Below are positions 8,885 through 17,646 of a stretch of 64,000 nt of DNA, one piece after another. The DNA lies in the NCBI GenBank assembly GCA_003719395.1, contig RHMC01000004.1:60172-124171 (forward strand), in the 5' to 3' direction. The DNA is from Streptomyces altiplanensis. Lineage in GTDB: Bacteria; Actinomycetota; Actinomycetes; Streptomycetales; Streptomycetaceae. A model generated the notes under the pieces. It saw only the letters and a list, made by a program, of their open reading frames with translations, made no database searches and was not told where the DNA came from. How positions within the stretch are numbered: position 1 is the stretch's first letter; every line of letters begins with the position of its first letter. Made by a program: the position numbers and the translations under genes.

Positions 8885-9018
8885 GCAGGAAAGTGTGCCG
8901 ATCATAGAGGCTGCCGGGACGGCCGATCCAGCTACGCCACCGTGACGCGGCGCACCTGACGTCCGCGGACGATCGTTTCTGCACATGCGCGCCTTGTGGT
9001 GTTCCTCCGTGATCGTTT

Positions 9019-9033
9019 GTGACTTTCCGTGAT
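9019..9033. promoter_or_regulatory. BldD box upstream of cdgA
   Basis: TGAC-TTTCC-GTGA matches the BldD consensus TnAC(n5)GTnA exactly. It lies between cdgA and the divergent metalloprotease gene. cdgA is a known direct BldD target in S. coelicolor, which supports the call. Because BldD binds DNA when loaded with c-di-GMP, this would close a feedback loop. Confidence 0.7.
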
Positions 9034-9168
9034 GTCTCCCGGGGTGTCGGGCTACGGATGAGGCGTTGGAGACCCTGTCACCCGTGTGGGGTAGTGGAAC
9101 AGGGCATACCTCATAAAAACGCAACAATGTGGGTGGGGCGTCCCGTACTTACGCACCCGGAGGTCGAC

Positions 9169-10431
9169 GTGGTCCGTCAGCAGGCACCCGGGGGAGCCGA
9201 CCGGTCCCGCCGGTGCCGGCGCGAACGCCTGCGCAGGACAGCTGCGGTGTTCACCTCCCTCACGGCGCTCGCCGCCACCTCCCTCGTCGCGGGTCCCGCC
9301 GTGGCGGCGCGGAGCGAGGGGCCCTGCGTGCTGGCGCGCACCCCGGCGCACCATTCGCTGGGCCTCGACAGCTGGAACCCGGCCTACCCGCGCCCCCTGC
9401 GCACCCTCGACGCGGTCATGATCTTCCTGGCCTTCCCCGACTCGGCGCCCACGCTCACCCCGGACGAGATCGCCGCCGATTACTTCCCGGCCACCACCGA
9501 CTTCTTCCGGCACGCCTCGTACGGGAAGTTCACCCTGCGGCCGCACCCGCAGAGCGAGTGGGTCGACATGCCGCGGGACTCCACGGCGTACGGCATAGAG
9601 CGCGACTGGGACGCCGGGCACCGCACGGCCTATCTGAGCGACGCGGTGGCCGCGGCCGACGACCGGGTCGACTTCGCGCGGTACGACATCGTCTATCTCG
9701 TCGCCGACCCGAACGCGCCCGGCGTGGACTCCGACGCGACCAAGGTCGTCAACTTCGACAGACCGCTGCGGGCCGACGGCCGGGACATCAAGCGCATCGT
9801 CACCGTCTTCGAGCAGCACCCGCCCGACCGCAATGTGCTGGCCCACGAGACCGGCCACGTCTTCGACCTGCCCGATCTCTACCACCGGCCGGTGGACGGC
9901 AAGGGCGACTGGGACACGTACGTGGGGGACTGGGACGTCATGGGCAGCCAGTTCGGGCTCGCGCCGGAACTCTTCGGCTGGCACAAGTGGAAGCTGGGCT
10001 GGCTGGACCCGCAGCAGGTGGCCTGCGTGCCGGGGACCGGCGAGACCCGCCTCACCCTGGAGCCGCTGGCGGCCGACCCGGCCCGGAGCGGGGAGGGCGG
10101 TACGCGGCTCGCGGTCGTACGCACCGGGGAGGACAGCGCGCTGGCCATCGAGGCGCGGGGCGGGTCCGGCAACGACCGGGCGCTGTGCACGGAGGGCGTA
10201 CTGATCTACCGGGTGCGCAACGGGCCCGCCTCGGGCGGCGGGCCGATCGAGGTGGTGGACGCCCACCCGGACAGCGAAGCGTGCTGGGACCGGTCGGTGT
10301 ACCCGCCACTGGCGGACGCGCCGGTGCAGGAGGGGGAGACGTTCACGGTGCCGGGGGAGGGAACGAGAGTGGAGGTGGCGGACCGCGCACGGTCGGGGGC
10401 GTGGACGGTGCAGATCACACCGGACGCCTGA
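9169..10431 (+). CDS. Secreted M6-family metalloprotease
   Basis: 420 aa. The GTG at 9169 is preferred over the in-frame ATG at 9127 because GGAGG sits five bases upstream. The N terminus has many arginines, then a hydrophobic stretch and an AxA cleavage site (AGPAVAA), so Sec or Tat export is expected. The zinc site LAHETGHVFDLPDLY carries HExxH plus the LPDLY extension typical of M6 immune-inhibitor-A-like peptidases. Downstream DWDVMGSQFG resembles the Met-turn region. The BldD box lies between this gene and cdgA, so developmental control is possible. A strong terminator follows. Confidence 0.8.
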   Translation: MVRQQAPGGADRSRRCRRERLRRTAAVFTSLTALAATSLVAGPAVAARSEGPCVLARTPAHHSLGLDSWNPAYPRPLRTLDAVMIFLAFPDSAPTLTPDEIAADYFPATTDFFRHASYGKFTLRPHPQSEWVDMPRDSTAYGIERDWDAGHRTAYLSDAVAAADDRVDFARYDIVYLVADPNAPGVDSDATKVVNFDRPLRADGRDIKRIVTVFEQHPPDRNVLAHETGHVFDLPDLYHRPVDGKGDWDTYVGDWDVMGSQFGLAPELFGWHKWKLGWLDPQQVACVPGTGETRLTLEPLAADPARSGEGGTRLAVVRTGEDSALAIEARGGSGNDRALCTEGVLIYRVRNGPASGGGPIEVVDAHPDSEACWDRSVYPPLADAPVQEGETFTVPGEGTRVEVADRARSGAWTVQITPDA

Positions 10432-10457
10432 CCACCCGGCGCCCGGCACGGGCAACG

Positions 10458-10488
10458 AAAAGGCCCCTCGCTTCCGCGAGGGGCCTTT
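10458..10488. terminator. Rho-independent terminator
   Basis: A near-perfect 13-14-bp stem (AAAGGCCCCTCGC ... GCGAGGGGCCTTT) with a four-base loop. It sits between the metalloprotease stop and the oppositely oriented tRNA-Lys, so it can serve both. Confidence 0.85.
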
Positions 10489-10496
10489 CCCGTCTG

Positions 10497-10570
10497 TGCG
10501 CCGCCAGGGACTCGAACCCCGGACCCGCTGATTAAGAGTCAGCTGCTCTAACCAACTGAGCTAGCGGCGC
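10497..10570 (-). tRNA. tRNA-Lys (CUU)
   Basis: A cloverleaf folds on the minus strand. The 7-bp acceptor GCGCCGC pairs with GCGGCGC, the D arm is CTAGCTCAGTTGGTTAGAGC, the anticodon loop CTCTTAA gives anticodon CTT, and the T loop is GGTTCGAGTCC. CCA is not encoded. The 5' ten bases overlap the stop of the upstream protein gene. Confidence 0.95.
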
Positions 10571-11207
10571 CTGCTGACGTCGTAGACCTTAGCACCCTGA
10601 TCGGCGGGAGGAAAAATCGATATCCGGGACCCCGCGCCCCGGTCGGGGCGGGCCGCCCGTACGCACGCCAGGAGCATCGCCTCGGCGCCCGGCAGCCACG
10701 GAGGGCGAACGTCGGGGGGCGACCAGCCAGCGCGGTCCCGCGCGGCGGGGGGCGGTGGCGGGGGCGCTGAGCGGGGGGGACGGTCACCGCGTCGCCCGGG
10801 CCGTGACACAGGATCGACGGCACGGCGCCCTTCCCGCTCTCCTCGGCGGTACTCCCCGTTCGGCCCCACTCCTCCCAGGCGAGCAGCGACGGGAGCCGCT
10901 GGGCGGTGCCGGGGGAGGTGAAGAGCAGCATGCGGCCGCGGTGGACGGCGACCGGACCCGAACCCGGCCCGTCCGCCCACAACCGGTCCAGCATCCGGCG
11001 GCCGAAGACCGCCGGGACGATCACGACGTCGAAGACGGAGCCGCAGGGCAGGACGCCGGGATCGGTGGGGCGGGCTTCCCACAGCGAGAGGGTGCTGCGC
11101 GGGTACGCGGCGGCGGAGGCGAGCCAGGCGGCGCCGGCGGAGGTGGACGTGGGCGGGGGTGCTGAGTGCGCGTACGGGGAGACGTCGTTTCGCTTGCGGG
11201 CGGTCAT
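10561..11207 (-). CDS. Bifunctional DNA primase/polymerase-like protein, short (two homopolymer insertions)
   Basis: 214 aa after removing one extra base in each of two G runs (10773-10779 and 10714-10719). The corrected C terminus reads RWLVAPDVRPPWLPG ... PPADQGAKVYDVSRRR, which I recognise as the conserved tail of a small Streptomyces protein annotated as prim-pol-like. ATG at 11207 has AGGTGAC just upstream. No catalytic AEP acidic motif is evident, so polymerase activity should not be assumed. The TAG stop falls inside the 5' end of tRNA-Lys, so the two are probably cotranscribed and separated by RNase P. Confidence 0.6.
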
Positions 11208-11374
11208 GTCACCTACGTCTACCGAGAGGAACTGCTCCGTCCCCGCGGGTTCGCGGAAACCGGGACGGGGAGGGACGGCGGGCGGTATCTTGCGGACCGG
11301 CATATGCCATGAGTCTGTGACGGCCCGAAGAGCGAAACCGCCGCGTCCGCCGCGGCTCTACGGAAGCTTCGGTT

Positions 11375-11716
11375 CTACGGCAGTTTCGGGCCGCGGAGCA
11401 GGTCGCGGCCGAACTCCACCATCTTCTTGGCGTAGTCCTCGGTCCAGTCCGCGCGCCGTGCGATGTCCGCCGCCGTCAGCCGGTCGAAGCGCTTGGGGTC
11501 GGCGAGCTGAGCCGCGGCGATCGCCTGGAACTCGACGGCCCGGTCGGTCGCGGTCCGGAACGCCAGCGTCAGTTCCGTGGCACGTTCCAGCAGCTCGCCG
11601 GGGTCCTCCATCGACTCCAGGTCGAAGAAGTGCTCGGGGTCGGCGGCTGCTTCCGAAGGCTCGAAAAGCAGCGGCGCGGGGCGCAGCCGCCGCTCGGTGC
11701 GCTCGGGTTCCGCCAT
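11375..11716 (-). CDS. Conserved hypothetical protein, 113 aa
   Basis: A small acidic, helix-rich cytoplasmic protein with the segments ERRLRPAPLLFEPSEAAAD near the N terminus and ADWTEDYAKKMVEFGRDLLR near the C terminus. ATG at 11716 follows AGGGAAGG, a good ribosome site. No cofactor motif, signal peptide or membrane segment is seen. It lies downstream of the helicase-nuclease operon on the same strand with about 100 bp between, so it may be cotranscribed, but no function can be given. Confidence 0.65.
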   Translation of the reverse strand: MAEPERTERRLRPAPLLFEPSEAAADPEHFFDLESMEDPGELLERATELTLAFRTATDRAVEFQAIAAAQLADPKRFDRLTAADIARRADWTEDYAKKMVEFGRDLLRGPKLP

Positions 11717-11814
11717 GGGTTTTCCTTCCCTCTTCGGCCACGTGTGCTCGATGGCCACCGTCCATTGTCCCGGACCGCGCAAGTACGCCTCGGGCCCCGG
11801 CCCGTGGCCCTGGT

Positions 11815-13177
11815 CTACGGCTGCGGCCGGTACCGGACCCGGTGCTCCGCCAGGTGCGCCAGGACCGCGTGGTTCGCCTCCCAGCCGTCCGGGAACTTGA
11901 CCGTGACGCCCAGCTGGACCGGCTCCGTCGAGGGGTGCTCGTCGAGCAGGTCCGCGACGCCCTCCCGGCACACCACGACGCACGCGTGCCGGTGACGCGA
12001 CGCCAGGACGCACAGGCGGCCCGTCTCCAGGTGGAACGCCGTCGCGTCGGGCCGCCCCGACAGCGGGTGCAGCACCACCGTCACGTCGAACTCGCGGCCC
12101 TGGAGGCGGTTCGCCGTGTCGACGCGACGCCCGTGACGCCGAGGCCGGCCAGTGCCGCCCGGACCGCCGCCGCCTGGTCGCGGTGGGCCGTGCCGACCGC
12201 GACCCGGTCCGCCGTCAGCGGGGCCGGGTCGGGGGAGCGGCTCGCTGACGCCGCGCCGCCCCGGTCCAGGAGGCGGCGTACGACCTGGGCCACCGCCCCC
12301 ACGGCCTCGGGGTCCGTGCGCGGGGTGTGCCGGGCCGGGAGTTCCAGCAGGCCCCAGCCCGAGGCGGCCGCCTCGTCCAGCACCCGGTCGGGGCCCGAGC
12401 CGTCGGACGGGACGCCGAAGGTGAGGCGCCGGTCGCCGTGGCCCGTACCGCTGCGGAAGGGCGTGTACGGGTAGAAGCGCGTACGGAGACCAGCGGCGCG
12501 GCCGAGGCCGGGAGCCGCCAGGACACGGGCAGGCGGTGCTGGGGCAGCTCGGGGTTGTGGGCGAGCAGGGTCGAGACCGCGCTGGCGGACGGGTCGTAGG
12601 AGAGCCCCGCCCACTGGTCGGCGCCGACGATGGAGAACGGGTCCAGCTGGCCCGGGTCGCCGACGAACAGCGCCCGCTCGAAGAGTCCGGCCACGGCGAG
12701 CAGCGCGTCCGAACGCATCTGGTACGCCTCGTCGACGATCGCGTGCGACCACGGATCCACGGTCTTCACGTGCGCCCACTTCGCGGCCGTCGAGATGACG
12801 ACGTCCAGACCCGCGAGGTCGGCGGCCTTCGCCGACTTCCGTACGTTCGCGAGGTCGTCGAGGGCCTTGTCGTACGGGTCGGTGTCGTTGCTGTGGAGAC
12901 GGCCGACCGGGAGGTCCGGCTCCTTCTCCGCGAGCCGCAGGACCAGGTCGTCGACCTGGGCGTTGGTCTGTGCGATCACCATCAACGGCCGCCCCGCGGC
13001 GGCCAGTTCGAGCGCTGCCCGCACCACGAGCGTCGACTTGCCCGCGCCGGGCGGCGAGTCCACGACGACGCCGCGGTCCGCACCGTGCAGCATGTCGTGG
13101 AGGATCGCCGCGGTCGCGCGGGCGGCCTCGGCGCCGGGGTCGAAGCGCGGCGCCCCGGCGGAGGGGGGACGGGTCAC
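11815..13177 (-). CDS. SF1-type DNA helicase / AAA ATPase (two one-base deletions)
   Basis: 454 aa after restoring one base near 12485 and one near 12127. Walker A is SPPGAGKST (about residues 41-49), Walker B AIVDEAYQM, and motif III FVGDPGQLDPF. A C-terminal RecA-like half contains GTAHRDQAAAV and NRLQGREFDVTVVLHP, as in Upf1/UvrD-like helicases. GTG at 13177 has GGAGG seven bases upstream. It is the last gene of an operon behind the unknown 526-aa protein and the Fe-S nuclease, which suggests a DNA end-processing or repair machine with helicase and nuclease on separate chains, loosely like AddAB or Dna2. Confidence 0.7.
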
Positions 13178-13193
13178 AGGAGGTCCTCCGGGG

Positions 13194-14774
13194 TCACGGG
13201 GTCGGGGTGCTCGGCACTCGCGCCCGGCGGCCGCCGTGGGTCCAGGGCGTCGCCTCCGGGTCGGGCAGCTGGGGGCCGCCGCGCTGGTCGTGCTCGAAGA
13301 GCGTCCAGCAGACGTGCTCGCCCTTCTCCGGCACGGACCCGGGCGCCGGCTCCTTGCCGCGGCCCATCTTGTCGGTCACCCGCAGCACCAGGACGCCTTC
13401 CTCCTCCTCGTACCGCACGAACTCCGCCGTCTGCGGCCTGCCGTCCAGCGAGCGGTAGACCTTGGTGCGCCCGCCCAGGTGCGGGGCGTCGTCCGTGCGG
13501 ACGGTGACCAGGGGGCGGGGGCTCGGCCGCCTGCCCTCGCTCATGGTCATCACCACGTCCAGGACCTCGCTGGTGAACGCCTCGCCGGCGAGCCGCCGCC
13601 CGGCCATCACCAGCGGATCGTCGAGCGCCTCCTGTGCCTCCAGCTGCGCCTGCGCGGTCTCGCGGGAGGCGAGCTTCTGCGCGGCGGTCACCGCGTCGTC
13701 GCGCCGGGGCTGCGGCGGCTCCCCGGCCCGCACGCGGTCGCGGTGGCCGGTGTACGACCAGCGGTCGCGCGTCCAGCGGTCCGCCGCCCGCGTTCCCTCC
13801 GGCAACTCCCGCAGCAGGTCGAGCCCGCGCCACACGGCCTTCCAGGTGGGCAGCATCTGCCCGGCGAGCAGCTCGCGGATGTGCCGCTCGGCGGCGGCCA
13901 GTTCACCGAGGCGCGCGTCCGCCGCGAGGCCGTCCTCGGCGGCGGCGAGCGCCTTGCGGGCCCGGTCGTAGCGGTCGATCGCGGGTGCCAGCAGTGTGTT
14001 GTCGAACGCCGGGTCGGTCGCGGGCCCGGCCGGCGGGCACACCAGCTGCCCCTGCCCGTCCCGCTCCTGCTCGGCGCGCAGGGCGGCCTCGGCGCCGGAT
14101 CCGTCCGGACGTCCCGCGGAGCTCGGATCGATCCAGGCGAGCAGTGCGCCCAGGTGCTGGTCCTCCAGGCTGGACTGCCCGGTCGCCCAGTGGCGGCCCA
14201 GCAGATCGGTCGCCGCGAGGAGCAGCGAGGACCCCGGCACCCGGGCCCGCTCGCCGTAGTGCGTCAGCCAGCGGCCGAGCAGCGGGATGTGCGGGGGCGC
14301 GGGGTGGGGCGTGTCCGGATCCTGCTCGGCCGTGCGCCGGAAACGCGTCGACCGCCCGAGCAGCCGTACGTACTCGATGCCCGCCCGGCTCGGCACGATC
14401 AGCTGCGGCGCGTCCCTGCACAGCTCGACCTCGACCTTGACCCGCTTGCCGGTCGCCGGGTCGGTCTCGCCCCGCTCGGCCGGTTCGACGTCGTCGGCGT
14501 ACCCGTCGATGTACGGCAGGACGGCCTCGGCGAGCTCCGCGAGGAACGCGAACCGCAGATCGCGGTCGCGCGGCTGTGTCACCGCGAGGAGCCGCGGCGC
14601 GTCCCGGTCGGTCCCGACGAGCGCCCCGAGCGGCGCACCGGCCTCGCCCGCGGTCGTCAGCGGTACGAACACCATGGGGCGGTCGGACAGATGCCGGTGC
14701 CGGACGGTGGCCAGCGCCTGAGCCCGTCCCGTCCGTACGGCGTCCAGCCGCGCGAGTGTGCTGATCAGCGACAT
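13194..14774 (-). CDS. Uncharacterised 526-aa protein in helicase-nuclease operon
   Basis: I recognise no domain. It is soluble, with an N-terminal segment MSLISTLARLDAVRTGR, a central helical charged part (about residues 270-420) and an acidic C-terminal region. No Walker motif, Cys cluster or nuclease signature is visible. ATG at 14774 has GGAGGGG upstream and overlaps the nuclease stop by ten bases. The stop is at 13194; another frame reaches a stop at 13174 that would overlap the helicase GTG, so a small indel near 13230 cannot be ruled out. Its position between nuclease and helicase genes suggests it is the third subunit of the same complex. Confidence 0.65.
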   Translation of the reverse strand: MSLISTLARLDAVRTGRAQALATVRHRHLSDRPMVFVPLTTAGEAGAPLGALVGTDRDAPRLLAVTQPRDRDLRFAFLAELAEAVLPYIDGYADDVEPAERGETDPATGKRVKVEVELCRDAPQLIVPSRAGIEYVRLLGRSTRFRRTAEQDPDTPHPAPPHIPLLGRWLTHYGERARVPGSSLLLAATDLLGRHWATGQSSLEDQHLGALLAWIDPSSAGRPDGSGAEAALRAEQERDGQGQLVCPPAGPATDPAFDNTLLAPAIDRYDRARKALAAAEDGLAADARLGELAAAERHIRELLAGQMLPTWKAVWRGLDLLRELPEGTRAADRWTRDRWSYTGHRDRVRAGEPPQPRRDDAVTAAQKLASRETAQAQLEAQEALDDPLVMAGRRLAGEAFTSEVLDVVMTMSEGRRPSPRPLVTVRTDDAPHLGGRTKVYRSLDGRPQTAEFVRYEEEEGVLVLRVTDKMGRGKEPAPGSVPEKGEHVCWTLFEHDQRGGPQLPDPEATPWTHGGRRARVPSTPTP

Positions 14775-15974
14775 GCCGTCCCCTCCGGTGCTCCGGACAC
14801 GGCCAGCGCCTGTGACCGCAGCGCCGCCGCCCGGCGCAGGGCCGCCACCGTCGGATCGGCCGGATCCCCCGCCGCCCCCTCCGCCGCGGCCAGGACCTCG
14901 CCGATCGTCGTCAGGCCGCCGTGCTCGCGCGCACACTGGCGGCCCAGCGTCTCCACCGTCCCTGCCGCCCGCGCCTTCTCACGGCAGTGGAAGGCCAGCT
15001 CGCACGCGGCCAGGCACTCCGGGGCGTACGCCGCGCCGACCGATTCGACGGCCGCCGCCAGCTTCTCCGCCGGCTGGTCCACGTCGAAGGTCGTGCCCTC
15101 GGGGAGCGCGGCGGCGAGGTCTTCGACGCGGGTCAGGCGTTCCAGCTGGCGCCGGGTCACCGACCGCTGCTTGCGCACGTCGACGGCCGACGCCGCCGGC
15201 AGGTTGGAGAAGTCCTTGGGGCAGACCAGCAGCACCGAGTGGCGCACCTGCGCGTCCGCCACCTTCGCCGCGACCCGCTCCAGTGCCAGGACGTACACCG
15301 CGGCCTGGCGGGCGGCCGCGCCCACCTTCGCCGCGTCCGCCGAGCCGTCGATCATCGGGAAGGACTTGATCTCCACGACGGTCCAGTGCCCGTCGGGGTG
15401 GACCACCACCGCGTCCGGTTCCAGGTACGCGGGCGAACCCGCCACCTCCAGGGCCAGCAGCGGGCGGTCGAGCAGCGTCCAGGCCGCTGCCGCCGTGGCC
15501 TCGCGCAGGGCCAGCGCCGTCCGCGCGGCCCGGCCCTCGGGACCGGCCGCCGCCAGGTCGGGCACACGCGTCCGCCGGGGGGCGGGGGGGCTCGCAGCCG
15601 GCGCCCATGCGCGCGTACAGCAGCCGCATCAGCTCCGTGCCGCCGTCGGCCTTGACCCGGGCCTCGAACGCGTTGCCGCGCATGAAGGCGAACTGCGACT
15701 GCCCGAATCCCGAGGGGGAGCCGAGCGCCGCGGCGAGCGCGGTCTTGTTCACCCCCGCGCCGTCGAGCAGCGCGCGCCGCTCGCAGCCCGGGTTGGCGGC
15801 GAGCGCCGCCAACGCGCGCGCGTCCAGGGGCAGTGGCGCGACGGACGGGCCGCGCAGTTCAGCGAGCCGCTGCCGCAGTGCCGTCGCCGGCTTCGGCGCC
15901 GTGCTCTGCGGAGGTACGTGCGGATGCACCTGCGGAGGTGTCAGTTCGTGTCCGCTGCCCAGGAATTCGCTCAC
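14765..15974 (-). CDS. Cas4/RecB-like Fe-S cluster PD-(D/E)XK nuclease (one frameshift)
   Basis: 402 aa after removing one extra base in the C/G runs at 15577-15590. Nuclease signature: GNAFEARV, then LEPDAVVV, VVEIKSF (the E-x-K) and ARQAAVYVLAL (the QxxxY motif of RecB nucleases). One cysteine lies upstream of the core (NPGCERRAL) and three downstream (ECLAACELAFHCREKA). This is the four-cysteine iron-staple layout of Cas4, AddB and Dna2. The GTG at 15974 is preferred, although an ATG at 16010 is in frame. It is the first gene of the operon with the 526-aa protein and helicase. No CRISPR genes are nearby, so a DNA repair or recombination role is more likely than spacer acquisition. Confidence 0.7.
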
Positions 15975-16794
15975 CCGCGGAAGTCTCGCATCCGGCACTG
16001 ACAACGCCACCGGAAACGCTGGACTCCACGGCGCCCGCCACCGGGGCGAACCGGGCCCGCACCCGGTCGGTCAGTCGTACGAACGGCCTGGTCAGAGCCA
16101 GTCCGAGGCTCATCACGGCAGCGCCCGCGACCGCGTCGAGAAAGTAGTGGTTGGCCGTCCCCATCACCACGAAAGTGGTCAGCAGCGGATACGCGGCGCC
16201 GAGGGACTTCATCAGCGGCGTACGCCCGTGCCGCCACAGCATCACCCCGCACCACAGCGACCATCCGACATGCAGGCTCGGCATCGCCGCGTACTGGTTG
16301 GTCATCGAGCCGAGCCCCCGCGGCGCGCTCGCCGCGTCGCCCCACCAGCCGTACGCGCTGTACTGCGCCATCGTGTCGACGAAGCCGTGCCCCGCGTCGA
16401 GGAGGCGGGGCGGGCAGGTCGGCAACAGCGTGAAGCCGGCCAGGCCGAGCACGGTCGAGAGCATCAGCCAGGTGCGCGCGGCCCGGTAGCGGGCGGTGCG
16501 CCGCCTGAAGAGCCAGACGAGGATCGCCGGGGTGACGAGGTAGTGCAGCGACGCGTAGGCGAAGTCGGCGGGTATCCCGAGCCAGGCATGCTCCGTGAAG
16601 AGCCGGTTGAGGGGGTGCTCGGCGTTGAGGCGCAGGAGCTTCTCGACGCGCAGGATCGCCAGGCCGTGCGTGACGGCCGTCGCCTCGTCACCGCGTACGA
16701 ACAGCCGGCCGCCGGTGTAAGCCGAGTAGACGACCACGATCAGCAGCAGCTCGGTCCACCAGCGTGGCTTTCCGCGGGGCGCGGTGTCCTGCAT
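15859..16794 (-). CDS. PAP2-superfamily membrane phosphatase
   Basis: 311 aa with six or so hydrophobic helices. The phosphatase signature appears as MPSLHVGWS (PSxH) and TANHYFLDAVAG (HxxxD), typical of the inositolphosphotransferase/aureobasidin-resistance (PAP2_3) branch. The start at 16794 has GGAGAG nine bases upstream; an ATG at 16809 lacks a ribosome site. The C-terminal ~60 residues overlap the start of the nuclease gene by ~115 bp and look unlike a membrane tail. A frameshift near 16030 with a natural stop at 15971 is possible. Expected substrate: a lipid or prenyl phosphate at the membrane. Confidence 0.7.
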   Translation of the reverse strand: MQDTAPRGKPRWWTELLLIVVVYSAYTGGRLFVRGDEATAVTHGLAILRVEKLLRLNAEHPLNRLFTEHAWLGIPADFAYASLHYLVTPAILVWLFRRRTARYRAARTWLMLSTVLGLAGFTLLPTCPPRLLDAGHGFVDTMAQYSAYGWWGDAASAPRGLGSMTNQYAAMPSLHVGWSLWCGVMLWRHGRTPLMKSLGAAYPLLTTFVVMGTANHYFLDAVAGAAVMSLGLALTRPFVRLTDRVRARFAPVAGAVESSVSGGVVSAGCETSAGERIPGQRTRTDTSAGASARTSAEHGAEAGDGTAAAAR

Positions 16795-17012
16795 CCGAAC
16801 GCTCTCCATTTGTCTGATGTGCGGCCTACGGGCTGTCTGGCCACCCTTTCAACCGTACGGTGTACGAGAACATGTGTGCGCACCGGGTGCGCGAGTACAG
16901 GGACGTCGGGATCGCCCGGCAGGTTGCCCCTCGAAGGCGTGCGCGATGATGGTGCGGGCGGCCCTTCCCGCCCGTATCACGCCGTTCCTCGCACCGTCAG
17001 GGAGACATCGTC

Positions 17013-17609
17013 ATGGCACCGCGCATCCTGCTGGCCCGGCACGGACAGACCGAATGGTCGCTGTCCGGCAAGCACACCGGCAGGACGGACATCCCTCTGC
17101 TCGACGAGGGCCGCCGCGGCGCGAAGCTGCTCGGCGAGCGTCTGGACCGGGCGCCGTTCGGCGGCCTCCCGGACGCCGAGGTGCGCACCAGTCCGCTCCT
17201 GCGGGCCAGCGAGACCTGCGCGATCGCCGGGTTCGGCGACCGCGCGCAGGAGTGGGACGCGCTGATGGAGTGGGACTACGGGGCGTACGAGGGTATGACG
17301 ACCCCCGAGATCCAGAAGGAGCGGCCCGACTGGGTCATCTGGCGCGACGGGGTGCCGGACGGCGAGACGCTCGCGGAGCTCTCCGGCCGCGTGGACGAGG
17401 TCGTCGCCTGGGCGCGCTCGGCCGACCGCGACGTGCTGGTCTTCGCGCACGGCCACATCCTGCGCGCGCTGGGCGCCCGCTGGCTCGGCCTGGACGTCTC
17501 GTTCGGCGCCCGCATCCGGCTGGACCCGACGTCCCTGTCGGTCCTCGGCTGGGCGTACGGCGACCCGGCGATCGAGCGCTGGAACGAGACCGGCCACCTG
17601 ACCGCCTGA
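17013..17609 (+). CDS. Histidine phosphatase (phosphoglycerate-mutase-like) family protein
   Basis: 198 aa, one full-length histidine phosphatase domain. The phosphohistidine motif LARHGQTEW lies at residues 7-15, the second histidine in [12 protein letters not shown], and the acid residue region is EWDYGAYEG. The start at 17013 has GGGAG ten bases upstream. It is a soluble monomer type, usually acting on small phosphorylated metabolites or as a broad phosphatase. Upstream 16810-17012 is the shared divergent promoter region with the PAP2 gene. Confidence 0.85.
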   Translation: MAPRILLARHGQTEWSLSGKHTGRTDIPLLDEGRRGAKLLGERLDRAPFGGLPDAEVRTSPLLRASETCAIAGFGDRAQEWDALMEWDYGAYEGMTTPEIQKERPDWVIWRDGVPDGETLAELSGRVDEVVAWARSADRDVLVFAHGHILRALGARWLGLDVSFGARIRLDPTSLSVLGWAYGDPAIERWNETGHLTA

Positions 17610-17646
17610 CCGCGCACCGGGGCCGCGGCGGCCGGGACCGCACGGT

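Noticed and set aside
14765..15974. Cas4 gene of a CRISPR system
   Set aside because: The Fe-S nuclease motifs fit Cas4, but there is no repeat array and no cas1, cas2 or effector gene anywhere in the window.
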